Assembly: GCF_001886815.1 (NCBI RefSeq)
Contig: NZ_CP018099.1
Coordinates: 3,718,501 to 3,782,500 of the forward strand
Direction: 5' to 3'
DNA length: 64,000 bases
Source of the DNA: Caldithrix abyssi DSM 13497
GTDB taxonomy: Bacteria; Calditrichota; Calditrichia; Calditrichales; Calditrichaceae
The notes beneath the pieces are model-generated. The model was not told the origin of the DNA. It was given only the letters and a program-made list of their open reading frames with translations, and did not search any database. Below, one piece after another: positions 54,176-63,269 of this stretch. Positions within the stretch are counted from its first letter, which is position 1, and each line of letters begins with the position of its first letter. Made by a program: the position numbers and the translations under genes.

Positions 54176-55424
54176 TGACAAACTTCCCTTTCCGATATTT
54201 AACAATGCCATTAACCATGGTCATTTCTACTTTCCAGCGAAAATCAAAGTCTTTGTAAAGATTATTCCCCGTTTTCGAAATCACCTGCGCCTCCTGCTGG
54301 TTTCGATCAAAGCGTTTAACCATCACCAGGTCTGCCCAGTTGCCCTCCTTAATGCCGTCCCGCCCCTGAATGGCGTAACAGTGAGCGCTGCCCTGAGCAA
54401 TCAAGTGATTGAGCTGCCTCCATTTGATCACCCCCTCGTCGATCAAATAGAGTAATTGGGGCATTAACCATTCGATGCTCGCAATGCCCGATGGCGGATT
54501 TGCGCTTTGCTTTTCGGCCAGTGTGTGAGGCGCATGATCGGTGCCAATAAAATCAATCACGCCCTCAGAAAGCCCCTGCAGCAAAGCCTGCCGGTCGTCT
54601 TCGGTACGAATGGGCGGATTGACCTGCAGTGTGGTGCCGTATTTTAAATAGTCATCCTGTGTAAAAAACAGATAATGCGGACAGGTCTCGCCCCAAACGT
54701 CAAAGCCCTCTGCCTTCATTCTCCCTAACCATTGCACCTCGTCTCTGGTGTTCATGTGGCAGATAACCACCCGCGGTCTTTTTTGGTCTTCCAAATTTTT
54801 CAAGGCCTGCTCAATTTTCTGCAAAGCGCCGGTAATGGCTTCGCGCGGTCGCCATTCGTGGTGCGCTAATTTCTTTTTCTGTTCGTGCAAAAAGAAGGTT
54901 TCGTCCTCGGCGTGAATCGAAACCACGGGGTAATACTCAAACAATTGCAAAAGGGCGGATTTGCTGGTAATGGCCGGCAGGGAAGACGATTTTGCCATGT
55001 AAATTTTTACCGACTTCACCAGATTGTCTGTTTCAACGAAGCGTCCCTTTACGGCGTGCAGCATGATGCCCCAGTTGACCAGTGATTTAGCTGCAAATCG
55101 TTTGCGTTTTTCCATAACCCGGGAGTGGTTGGTGGTCGGCGGCCGATTATTGGGCATATCGATCACAGTGGTTACTCCGCCCTTGAGCGCCGCACGTGAG
55201 GCATTACGAATGCCTTCTTTGTACATCTGACCCGGTTCGCGAAAATGCACATGGGGATCGATGGCCCCCGGTAAAATAACGCAGCCGCGCACATCCAGCG
55301 TAAAATCGCTTTTAGGGGGATTTGAAGAACGGCCCAGCCTGACGATCCGGCCGTTCTCGATTTCTATGTGGCCCTCTTCAAAGTAGCCTTCCGCCGTTAA
55401 CCAGCGAGCGTTTTTAAGAATCAT
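54150..55424 (-). CDS. pyrC: Dihydroorotase
   Basis: A 424-residue amidohydrolase with DPHVHFREPGQMYKEG, MPNNRPPTT, SIHAEDE, ICHMNTRDE and GTDHAPHT metal and substrate motifs; KIYMAKSS precedes the central region. It cyclises carbamoyl-aspartate. It is the first gene of the pyr cluster; upstream lies the hairpin array at 55453-56351, so the transcript start is probably close to or within the repeat-containing region. Confidence 0.93.
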   Translation of the reverse strand: MILKNARWLTAEGYFEEGHIEIENGRIVRLGRSSNPPKSDFTLDVRGCVILPGAIDPHVHFREPGQMYKEGIRNASRAALKGGVTTVIDMPNNRPPTTNHSRVMEKRKRFAAKSLVNWGIMLHAVKGRFVETDNLVKSVKIYMAKSSSLPAITSKSALLQLFEYYPVVSIHAEDETFFLHEQKKKLAHHEWRPREAITGALQKIEQALKNLEDQKRPRVVICHMNTRDEVQWLGRMKAEGFDVWGETCPHYLFFTQDDYLKYGTTLQVNPPIRTEDDRQALLQGLSEGVIDFIGTDHAPHTLAEKQSANPPSGIASIEWLMPQLLYLIDEGVIKWRQLNHLIAQGSAHCYAIQGRDGIKEGNWADLVMVKRFDRNQQEAQVISKTGNNLYKDFDFRWKVEMTMVNGIVKYRKGKFVNDTKGMAI

Positions 55425-55452
55425 TTACCTTTAGCTTTCCATTTAAGTTTTT

Positions 55453-56351
55453 TAACTCTCCCTCTTTTCTGTGAAAGGGGGGAGTTCCTATGTAAAATCT
55501 TCCCCAAAACAACAATGTCCAGGTCTCTTTCACAATCTACCTCTTAATGGTCAAATCAGCTCTTCAGTTAAGTAAAATTTTTCTGGTTTGTTAGATTCCC
55601 AACTCACCTCCTCTAACTCCACCTATCTTCAACGAAGAGAGGGGGATGGGGGGTGAGTTCTTATGGAAAATCTTCCCCAAAACAACAATGTCCAGGTCTC
55701 TTTCACAATCTACCTCTTAATGGTCAAATCAGCTCTTCAGTTAAGTAAAATTTTTCTGGTTTGTTAGATTCCCAACTCAACCCCTCTAACTCCACCTATC
55801 TTCAACGAAGAGAGGGGGATGGGGGGTGAGTTCCTATGGAAAATCTTCCCCCAAACAACAATGTCCAGGCCTCTTTCACAATCTACCTCTTAATGGTCAA
55901 ATCAGCTCTTCAGTTAAGTAAAATTTTTCTGGTTTGTTAGATTCCCAACTCAACCCCTCTAACTCCACCTCTCTTCTGCGAAGAAAAGGGGATAGGGGGG
56001 AGTTCCTATGTAAAATCTTCCCCAAACAACAATGTCCAAGCCTCTTTCACAATCTACCTCTTAATGGTCAAATCAGTTCTTCAGTTAAGTAAAATTTTTC
56101 TGGTTTGTTAGATTCCCAACTCACCCCCTCTAACTCCACCTATCTTCAACGAAGAGAGGGGGATGGGGGGTGAGTTCTTATGGAAAATCTTCCCCCAAAC
56201 AACAATGTCCAGGTCCCTTTCGCAATCTACCTCTTAATGGTCAAATCAGCTCTTCAGTTAAGTAAAATTTTTCTGGTTTGTTAGGTTCCCAACTCACCCC
56301 CTCTAACTCCCCCTCTCTTCAACGAAGAGAGGGGGATGGGGGGTGAGTTCC
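55453..56351. repeat. Tandem array: six hairpins separated by five near-identical spacers (unit 171-173 bp)
   Basis: The marker AACAATGTCC occurs at 55511, 55684, 55857, 56028 and 56201, giving periods of 173, 173, 171 and 173 bp. Each unit has a ~110-bp spacer and a hairpin. The last hairpin (56290-56349) is the most perfect: AACTCACCCCC pairs with GGGGGTGAGTT, and inside it CCCCCTCTCTTC pairs with GAAGAGAGGGGG. A first hairpin lies at 55453-55488 before the first spacer. Each spacer holds the same 15-codon frame (MVKSALQLSKIFLVC; one copy has A to V) without a ribosome site. Related single hairpins lie at 56818-56872 and 60312-60362. Confidence 0.9.
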
Positions 56352-56366
56352 TTTGCTCAATCTGTC

Positions 56367-56725
56367 TTATTTCAAATATTCCTTAATTTTTTTAATTACT
56401 AAACCTAAATTTTCTTCTACTTCCTCATTTTTAAATCGAAGTACCTTAAGACCTTTAAGTTCCATTATCTCGGTGCGTATCTGATCATATTCCTTCTGTC
56501 TTAAATGAACTCCACCATCAATCTCAATTACCAATTTCTTTTCACTACAATAAAAATCCGCAAAAAAAAACTTTTTCTTCCATTTATTTCATATTGGATC
56601 GGATGTTGACGTAAAAATTTCTTCCCTTCCAGCCTTCGATTTCTCAAAGCTTCCCATAATATTAGCTCATATTTTGTTTGATTCTTCCGCAATTCCCGAA
56701 CGAATTGTTTAATTTGAGTTCTCAT
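56367..56725 (-). pseudogene. DUF559 endonuclease-like gene, frameshifted at a T9 tract
   Basis: The first 55 or so codons (LRKNQTKYELILWEALRNRR, FLRQHPIQYEINGRKSFF) match the start of DUF559 proteins, a restriction-endonuclease-like/Vsr-related fold. The frame then ends early (IFIVVKRNW). Adding one T to the nine-T run at about 56571 restores FADFYCSEKKLVIEIDGGVH...YDQIRTEIMELKGLKVLRF...KKIKEYLK, ending at 56367. This includes the DUF559 core (DFYC, IDGGVH, LRF.NEEV), about 119 residues in all. It sits 16 bp from the hairpin array. Confidence 0.8.
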
Positions 56726-56766
56726 TGTTTTGTGGTTTGTTTTTCAACTCACCCCCTCTAACTTCC

Positions 56767-56784
56767 GGGGCTTTCCCATAAGTC
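56767..56784. mobile_element. Possible solitary IS1182-type terminal repeat
   Basis: GGGGCTTTCCCATAAGTC resembles the terminal repeat of the IS at 29083 (GGGGCTGTCCCAAAAGTC; 3 differences in 18) and is likewise preceded by CCGG overlapping its first bases. It interrupts a CTCACCCCCTCTAACT hairpin-type sequence. No transposase or second end is seen here. Confidence 0.35.
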
Positions 56785-56909
56785 AAAGACAATGTATTTT
56801 TTTAAATTTTTTCTTTCTCTCACCCTCTTTAACTCCCTCTCTCCCGAAAATCGGCAGGGGGAGTTCCCTTGCCCGCTTTCCCTAAAAACTCAGGCAATTG
56901 CTTTTATAG

Positions 56910-58343
56910 TTACACTCTATTTGACTGCAACTTTTCTTTTTCAATGGCTTCCAGCACTTCCTCACCCGCTCCGGTTGGATACTGTCCCGAAAAGCAGGCG
57001 TGGCAAATGGGTAAGTCCTTGTACAAATCGATCAAATCTTCCAGGTCCTGGTAAATGACGGCATCTGCGCCCAGGTACTGACGAATTTCATCCACATCGT
57101 AATGGGAGGCCAGAATTTCCCGTTTGACGGACATATCGATTCCATAAATACAGGGATGCTTGACCGGCGGCGATGCGGAGATAAAATACACTTCTCTGGC
57201 GCCGGCAGCGCGCAGCATTTCCACAATACGCTTGGAGGTGGTTCCGCGAACAATGGAATCATCCACCACGGCAACCTTTTTACCTTTAACAATATCGCGA
57301 ATGGGATTCAGCTTGCGGCGCACCATCTGTTCCCGCTCCTTTTGGCCCGGGGTAATAAAGGTGCGGCCCATGTGGTGGTTTTTTGCCAGTCCGCGTCGGT
57401 AAGGGATGCCCAATTCTTCGGCCATGGCCGAAGCAAAAAAGTAGGCAGAGTTGGGCACATCGATAATAATATCCGGCTGCAGATCGCTCTCCTTAATCTT
57501 TTGGGCCAGTCTTTTTCCCATGCGAACGCGTTCGCTGGCCACCAGCCGATTGTGAATCACGGAGTCCTCCCGCGCGAAATAGATGTACTCAAACACGCAA
57601 AAAGCCTGCCGTTTAGTCAAACCGATTTTGGAGTGAATTTTGCGCTCTTCATCGATAAACACCATTTCGCCGGGTTTCAAATCGCGGATTTTTTCGTAGC
57701 CCAAAAAATCGAAGGTGGTGCTTTCCGAAGCAAAGCCGTAAATCACGCCTTTATCGGTAAACTTCCGTCCCATGACCAGCGGCCGAATGCCAAAAGGATC
57801 GGTAAAGGCCAGCAAGCCCTTATTGGCAATAATGGTAATGGCTGAGTACGCGCCCTGCACAATACGCTGAACGCCCTGAACTGAATCGAAGATGTCCTCT
57901 ACCGTTAAATGGCGCAAATCCTTTTGTTCCAGTTGCGTGGCCAGCGTGTACAGAATTAGAGCCACATCGTTGGAGGTATCCAGCAGGCGGTGGTGTTCTT
58001 CGTAAAGCTTACGCCGCAGTTCATTAAAGTTAACCACGTTGCCATTGTGTACCATGGCCAAACCGTAAGGATAATTAACGGCAATGGGCTGGGCATCCAC
58101 CGCTTCGGTAGAACCAATGGTGGAATAGCGTACGTGTCCCAGACCGATTTCGCCCTTAAAACGATCCAGGGGGAGATTTTTAAAAACCGTGCTTACAGAG
58201 CCGTTACCCTTGTGCATTTTAAATGAACCGTTAAACACCACCAGACCGGCGGAATCCTGCCCGCGGTGCTGCAATGTTTCCAGACCGTTTATGATATCCG
58301 CGGCCACATCTTCGTAGCCGTAAACGCCTATTACGCCGCACAT
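56910..58343 (-). CDS. purF: Amidophosphoribosyltransferase (iron-sulfur type)
   Basis: A 477-residue enzyme with Cys2 as N-terminal glutaminase nucleophile (MCGVIGVYG; no long propeptide), LETLQHRGQDSAG and MVHNGNVVNFNELR. The PRPP domain has VAVVDDSIVRGTTSKRIV. Cys residues in FCVFEYIYF, HPCIYGID and ICHACFSGQYPTG correspond to the 4Fe-4S ligands of the B. subtilis-type enzyme. It makes phosphoribosylamine, the first purine step. It starts 9 nt after the purN stop. Confidence 0.95.
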   Translation of the reverse strand: MCGVIGVYGYEDVAADIINGLETLQHRGQDSAGLVVFNGSFKMHKGNGSVSTVFKNLPLDRFKGEIGLGHVRYSTIGSTEAVDAQPIAVNYPYGLAMVHNGNVVNFNELRRKLYEEHHRLLDTSNDVALILYTLATQLEQKDLRHLTVEDIFDSVQGVQRIVQGAYSAITIIANKGLLAFTDPFGIRPLVMGRKFTDKGVIYGFASESTTFDFLGYEKIRDLKPGEMVFIDEERKIHSKIGLTKRQAFCVFEYIYFAREDSVIHNRLVASERVRMGKRLAQKIKESDLQPDIIIDVPNSAYFFASAMAEELGIPYRRGLAKNHHMGRTFITPGQKEREQMVRRKLNPIRDIVKGKKVAVVDDSIVRGTTSKRIVEMLRAAGAREVYFISASPPVKHPCIYGIDMSVKREILASHYDVDEIRQYLGADAVIYQDLEDLIDLYKDLPICHACFSGQYPTGAGEEVLEAIEKEKLQSNRV

Positions 58344-58352
58344 TCTATCTTT

Positions 58353-58949
58353 TTACTCCTGATTTTGTCGATTAAATTCTCCGCTAAAAACCTTTTTTAA
58401 CGCTTCGCTGTAAAATTGGTGTTCCACCTTTAAACCGCGTTTTTCAACCTCTTCCAGGGTGGTTGCCCCGCGTAAATCAACGGTGCGCTGGGCAATGATC
58501 GGGCCGGTATCAACGCCTTCGTCCACAAAATGCACGGTAATTTTGGTTTCCGCAAGTTTATTTTCGAAGGCCCATTCGTAAGCGCCCACCCCTTTAAACT
58601 GATTGGTATCGGCCGGATGGATGTTGATAATACGATTTTTGTATGCGCGCACAAACAATGGGCTGAGGATGCGCATAAATCCGGCCAGCACGATGTAATC
58701 GACGCGGTATGGCTTAAGGAGTTCGATGACTTCCCGCTCAAAATCGGCTCTGTTTTTACCTTTAGAAGGAATGACAGCAGTGGGGACGCCATACTTTTCG
58801 GCTACTGCCAGCCCCTTCGCCGTTGGTTTATTGGAAAAAACCAGCGCCACTTCACACACATCTTTTAAAATACCCTCTTTTACCTGTTTTAAAATGGCTT
58901 CCATGTTGCTGCCGCGTCCGGATATAAAAATGGCAATGCGTTTTTTCAT
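58353..58949 (-). CDS. purN: Phosphoribosylglycinamide formyltransferase (folate-dependent)
   Basis: A 198-residue transformylase with IAIFISGRGSNMEAIL, VLAGFMRILSPLFV, the catalytic NIHP and a distal VHFVDEGVDTGPIIAQ, so the Asn-His-Asp set is present. The loop after NIHP reads ADTNQFKGVGAYEWA instead of the common SLLPxxxGxH form. It overlaps purD by 4 nt and is followed by purF. Confidence 0.9.
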   Translation of the reverse strand: MKKRIAIFISGRGSNMEAILKQVKEGILKDVCEVALVFSNKPTAKGLAVAEKYGVPTAVIPSKGKNRADFEREVIELLKPYRVDYIVLAGFMRILSPLFVRAYKNRIINIHPADTNQFKGVGAYEWAFENKLAETKITVHFVDEGVDTGPIIAQRTVDLRGATTLEEVEKRGLKVEHQFYSEALKKVFSGEFNRQNQE

Positions 58950-60193
58950 TGGCGCAACCCCTTTTTGCCGATATCTTTTCGATAGTACATCCGATCAAAA
59001 TGAATTTTTTCCACCTCGGTGTAAACGCGTTCAATCGCCTGTTCCAGCGTCGGGGCATGGGCAACCACGTTAAGCACGCGACCGCCGGCCGTGACAATCT
59101 GCCCGTTTTCCTTTCTGGTGCCGGCATGAAAAATCAGCGTCTCTTCGCCAACCTGATCCAGGCCGGTAATGATCTTCCCCTTTTCGTAAGCGCCCGGATA
59201 GCCGCCAGAGGCCAGCACCACATCCACAAAGTAGCCGTCATTCTTCTCCACCGATACCGTATCCAGTTTTTCTTCGAGACTGGCTTCGATGAGCGTCAGC
59301 AGATCGCTTTTTAAAGCCGGTAAAATAACTTCTGTTTCCGGATCGCCAAAGCGCACGTTGTATTCCAGCAACTGCGGTCCGCGATCGGTTAGCATCAAAC
59401 CAAAGTAAAGAACCCCGTGGTAATCCAGTTTTTCGGCCTGCAAGCCTTTCAGTGTTGGCAGAACGATTTGCTCCTGTACCTGTTTAAGCACCTGCTCGGT
59501 ACAAACAGGCACCGGACAGTAGGCGCCCATTCCGCCGGTGTTCGGCCCTTTATCGCCGTCGAAAACCGGCTTATGGTCTTGCGAAGGGGATAACAACTTA
59601 ACAGTTTTTCCGTCCGTAATGCCAATAATCGATAACTCCTGCCCGCTGAACTTTTGTTCAATAAAAAAAGGCGCTGTGTCGCCATAACGCCTTTTTAATT
59701 CTTCCAGAGCTGTGTACGCTTCGGCCGTGGAATTACAGACAAAAACGCCCTTTCCGGCAGCCAGTCCGTCGTACTTAATCACCAGTTGACCGCCAAGCTG
59801 CTCGATCACCTGTTCGATATCGTCGCCGTCTTCCAGCAGCCAGAAGTCGGCGGTGGCCACACCGTACTTTTTCATGAATTTTTTGGCAAAGATTTTAGAA
59901 CTTTCCAGTTGAGCGGCGCGCTGATCCGGCCCAAAGACGCGCACCTTTTTATTTTTAAAGAAATCGACCACGCCGTTGGCCAGCGGGTCTTCGGGCCCGA
60001 CGACAATTAATTCAATGCCTTCATCAAGACAAAAAGTTTCAATGGCTTGAAAATCGTTGGGTGCAATGGACACATTGTTCCAGGTACCGCCGTTACCGGG
60101 CAAACAAAAGATATTTTTCTGTCCCACACTTTGGGCTAATTTCCAGGCCAGGGCATGTTCCCGACCGCCAGAACCGATTATTGCAATTTTCAT
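58946..60193 (-). CDS. purD: Phosphoribosylamine-glycine ligase
   Basis: A 415-residue ATP-grasp ligase. The N-terminal IGSGGREHALAWKL is typical; GPEDPLANGVVDFF, VIKYDGLAAGKGVFVC, GPNTGGMGAYCPVP and EYNVRFGDPETEVILP follow. It makes glycinamide ribonucleotide. It is separated from purB by 243 bp containing one hairpin related to the 55.4-56.3 kb array. Confidence 0.95.
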   Translation of the reverse strand: MKIAIIGSGGREHALAWKLAQSVGQKNIFCLPGNGGTWNNVSIAPNDFQAIETFCLDEGIELIVVGPEDPLANGVVDFFKNKKVRVFGPDQRAAQLESSKIFAKKFMKKYGVATADFWLLEDGDDIEQVIEQLGGQLVIKYDGLAAGKGVFVCNSTAEAYTALEELKRRYGDTAPFFIEQKFSGQELSIIGITDGKTVKLLSPSQDHKPVFDGDKGPNTGGMGAYCPVPVCTEQVLKQVQEQIVLPTLKGLQAEKLDYHGVLYFGLMLTDRGPQLLEYNVRFGDPETEVILPALKSDLLTLIEASLEEKLDTVSVEKNDGYFVDVVLASGGYPGAYEKGKIITGLDQVGEETLIFHAGTRKENGQIVTAGGRVLNVVAHAPTLEQAIERVYTEVEKIHFDRMYYRKDIGKKGLRQ

Positions 60194-60311
60194 GGTACGT
60201 CCTCTTGTTCAAGAAGTTTTTTAGTCATTAACAGGAAACCGCGACTCTGACAAGTAGAAGTTCAAAGCCGCAATTTAATTAAATTCTGCGCATTTGCAAA
60301 ATTCAGATTCC

Positions 60312-60362
60312 CGCCCCTGATCCCTCTCTCTTCAACGAATAGAGGAGGATGGGCGAGAGTTC
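60312..60362. repeat. Isolated hairpin related to the tandem array
   Basis: CCCTCTCTCTTCAACGAATA followed by GAGGAGGATGGGCGAGAGTT is a diverged copy of the array hairpin (same TTCAACGAA loop). It lies between purB and purD in an otherwise gene-free 243-bp gap. Confidence 0.6.
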
Positions 60363-60436
60363 CTTACCCCAATCCTTCCAAAATCACCCCGTCAATTTCT
60401 CGCTCAAAATCTTCCATTTACTAGATCAACATGCGC

Positions 60437-61822
60437 TTAAAGCGCCTTCTCCGCCTCCTCGATCACCAGCTGACAAATGCGCGGCGCATCGCCAACATAA
60501 GTGGTAACATCAAGCGCCAGCAGTTCCTGTTTGACCTCTTCACGTACCGGAAGTCCTTCGATGAACTTTTGCAGATCATCCTCGCTAATCGTACGACCGC
60601 GCGTCATCTCTTTTAACAGGTTGTAAGGGTCTTCCACTCCTTCACGGCGCAAGATGGTCTGGATTGGTTCGGCCAGCAGTTCCGGGTGACGTTTCAGTTC
60701 GCTCAAACAGTAGGCGCGATTCACCTGCAAGCGGCTCAATCCGCGCAGGGTTTCCATTAAGGCCAGATGTCCATGAGCCAGCGCCACCCCGATGTTGCGC
60801 GTTACGGTGCTATCCGAAAGATCGCGCTGCAGGCGCGAATTGCCCAGCTTATCCGTAATGCCGTTAAGCAAAGCCAGCGCCACCTGCAAATTGCCCTCGC
60901 TATTTTCAAAGTTAATGGGATTCACCTTGTGCGGCATGGTGGAAGAACCCACTGCGCCCGGATCGGCTTCCAGCAAAAAATAGCCGAGGGTCAGGTACAG
61001 CCACATGTCGCGATCCAGATCGAGCACAATATTGTCCAGCAGTTTGGTCAAATTTAAGTAGCGCGCCCAGCCGTCATGATCTTCGATCTGCGTGGTCACC
61101 AGATTAGCCTCAAACCCCAGTTCTTGCAAAAAGTTACGCGAAAATGTCAGCCAGTCGTAGTCGGTAAAAGCGGCCTTAAAAGCCGAAAAGTTGCCTGTGG
61201 CGCCGTTCAGTTTGGCCGGAAAACGAAAGCCTTTTAAATCTTTGTACACGCGGAACAGGCGATTGAGGTACACCGCCAGTTCTTTTCCGGCCGTGGTGGG
61301 CGAGGCCATCTGGCCATGCGTGCGCGCCGGAAAGGGCACATCCTTCCATTTCTTGACAAATTCTAACAACTGCCGAAGTAGTTTTTCCAGAAGGGGCAAT
61401 TGTTCGTTGTGCAAATATTCGCGGAACAGCAGCGAATAGGCCAGATTGTTCACATCTTCCGAAGTTAATCCGAAGTGAATCATGTTCGGATTACGCAACT
61501 CCAGACTCTGGCGCAAAAAGACCTCGCAGGATTTCACATCGTGGTTTAACTTCTGCTCGATCTCCTTAATACGCCGGTAATCATCTTTGGAAAAATGGCT
61601 TAAATAAAATTCGATTTTCTGCCGTTCGGCCTGATTCAATCCGGGAAAGAGACCGGTGGAGTCCAGCGCTTTTAAAAAATGCAATTCAATTTGCACGCGG
61701 GCGCGCATCAGGGCAAATTCCGAAAAATAGGCGCTCAGATGCTGCAGGCGGCCGGCGTAACGTCCGTCCAGCGGCGAAATGGCAAAAGCCCGTTTAGCGT
61801 CCTCTGAGTTTTCTATCGGCAT
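60437..61822 (-). CDS. purB: Adenylosuccinate lyase
   Basis: A 461-residue lyase of the E. coli PurB type: AISPLDGRYAGRLQHLSAYF at the start, IHFGLTSEDVNNLAYSLL, and the fumarase-superfamily signature GSSTMPHKVNPINFEN. It acts on SAICAR and adenylosuccinate. The start overlaps the purC-purE fusion by 29 nt, so it is translated from the same message. Confidence 0.93.
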   Translation of the reverse strand: MPIENSEDAKRAFAISPLDGRYAGRLQHLSAYFSEFALMRARVQIELHFLKALDSTGLFPGLNQAERQKIEFYLSHFSKDDYRRIKEIEQKLNHDVKSCEVFLRQSLELRNPNMIHFGLTSEDVNNLAYSLLFREYLHNEQLPLLEKLLRQLLEFVKKWKDVPFPARTHGQMASPTTAGKELAVYLNRLFRVYKDLKGFRFPAKLNGATGNFSAFKAAFTDYDWLTFSRNFLQELGFEANLVTTQIEDHDGWARYLNLTKLLDNIVLDLDRDMWLYLTLGYFLLEADPGAVGSSTMPHKVNPINFENSEGNLQVALALLNGITDKLGNSRLQRDLSDSTVTRNIGVALAHGHLALMETLRGLSRLQVNRAYCLSELKRHPELLAEPIQTILRREGVEDPYNLLKEMTRGRTISEDDLQKFIEGLPVREEVKQELLALDVTTYVGDAPRICQLVIEEAEKAL

Positions 61823-63179
61823 CGATTAAGTCCTTTTTCATTTGCTGAATTTCGTTCATGATTTGCTCGCGCAGCGCCGGTAAATTTAAGCAGCGTACGG
61901 CAAACTGCGCCGCATTTTTGGGATCGATTACCGTGGCCGCCGGCGTATTGGACGGCATCATCAGCGAAGAGTTGACATTCACCATCAGGTCGGTCTTGTC
62001 GGAAAAAGGCGGACAGTTGATCACCGGGATGGTTAAATTAGCTGCCAACGCGCCGCCCAGGCCGTTGGAACGTCCGGCAATGGCCACCACAACGCCTGGC
62101 TCTACAGAAAGGTTGTAATCTTCCACTACCTGCGGAATGCGTTCGCCGTTCTTGTGCGCCGACACCACGCGCAGTTCGCTAAAAACGCCGTACTTTTCAA
62201 CCTCTTTTTGCATTTTACGGGCGTGCGCCTCATCCGAAGGCGAACCCATCACAAAGGCCACAAATCCGGGTTTGATCAAACCGGCCTTAAGCAGATTTTT
62301 GTACACCCGCTGCCGCACATCTTCTTCGGTGTCGGGCAATTCGCTGCCGGTAATCATGCGGAAGATTTCGCGATAGCGACGTGTGGTTTCGGCAACGACC
62401 TCGGGCGGCAGCTCCGCAGGATACCGACCGTCTTTTTTGTTTTGCAACAGGTACGAACGCACGTACTCCTTGTCCAGCTGCTCGGCGTTTTCTGGATGGT
62501 TTTCGTAATCTTCTTTAGACCAGAAGCGCGACGAATCCGGCGTGTGGATCTCATCGATTAAAACCAACTGGCCATCGACCAGCCCAAATTCATATTTGGT
62601 GTCCACCAGAATGATGCCCCGTTCGGCCAGGAATTCGGAGCCGCGTTTGAACAATTTCAAACTAATTTCTGCCATTTTCTGGTAGGTTGCCGCATCCACC
62701 CAGCCTTCTTTTACCAGGTCTTCTGCGGAGATCTCCCGATCGCTCTCTTCCTTGGTCGTGGGCGTTACAATCGGCTGGGGAAAGGCCTGGTTCTTTTTCA
62801 TGCCATCAGGAATGGGCACACCGGAAACCTGCCGTTTCCCCTTCTGGTAGCCGCGCCAGGCCGAACCGGTCAAATAACCGCGCACAATCATCTCGACTTT
62901 AATCGGTTTTGCCTCGCGTACCAGCGAAATGTTAGGATCGATTAGTTTGACAAAGTGATTGGGCACAATGTCCTGGGTCTTTTCGAACCAGAAAGCGGCC
63001 AGCGAATTGAGCACCGCCCCCTTGCCCGGAATGGCTGTTTTGAGCACACTGTCAAAAGCCGAAATGCGGTCGGTGGCCACAATCAACCGATGCTCGGCAT
63101 CGACGCGAAAACTCTCGCGCACCTTACCGGAATGGATCTTCTCTAATTGCGGGGTAATGAGATTGGTTAAAACGCTCAT
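61794..63179 (-). CDS. Fused SAICAR synthetase / class II AIR carboxylase (PurC-PurE)
   Basis: 461 residues. The N-terminal ~295 are SAICAR synthetase (KIHSGKVRESFRV, ATDRISAFDSVL, MIVRGYLTGSAWRGYQKG, LVDTKYEFG, DEIHTPDSSRFW). The C-terminal ~160 are PurE (FVMGSPSDEAHARKMQ). The PurE part has SAHK and IAGRSNGLGGALAAN, as in the CO2-using class II enzyme of animals (PAICS), not the SAHRTP/GGAAHLPGM form of common bacterial class I PurE. The domain order equals that of PAICS. With class II no PurK is needed. Confidence 0.92.
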   Translation of the reverse strand: MSVLTNLITPQLEKIHSGKVRESFRVDAEHRLIVATDRISAFDSVLKTAIPGKGAVLNSLAAFWFEKTQDIVPNHFVKLIDPNISLVREAKPIKVEMIVRGYLTGSAWRGYQKGKRQVSGVPIPDGMKKNQAFPQPIVTPTTKEESDREISAEDLVKEGWVDAATYQKMAEISLKLFKRGSEFLAERGIILVDTKYEFGLVDGQLVLIDEIHTPDSSRFWSKEDYENHPENAEQLDKEYVRSYLLQNKKDGRYPAELPPEVVAETTRRYREIFRMITGSELPDTEEDVRQRVYKNLLKAGLIKPGFVAFVMGSPSDEAHARKMQKEVEKYGVFSELRVVSAHKNGERIPQVVEDYNLSVEPGVVVAIAGRSNGLGGALAANLTIPVINCPPFSDKTDLMVNVNSSLMMPSNTPAATVIDPKNAAQFAVRCLNLPALREQIMNEIQQMKKDLIDADRKLRGR

Positions 63180-63269
63180 TGTTTTCTCCGAAATTTTGAA
63201 TGTTGAATGATGAATGTTAAATTGTTTTTTAGAAAAATGTTCTCCATTTTAGTCATGGGCATTAAAAAT

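Noticed and set aside
55453-56351. CRISPR-like array
   Set aside because: The spacers are nearly identical to each other and ~110 bp long, the repeats are long hairpins, and no cas gene is nearby. It is a tandem repeat, not a CRISPR.
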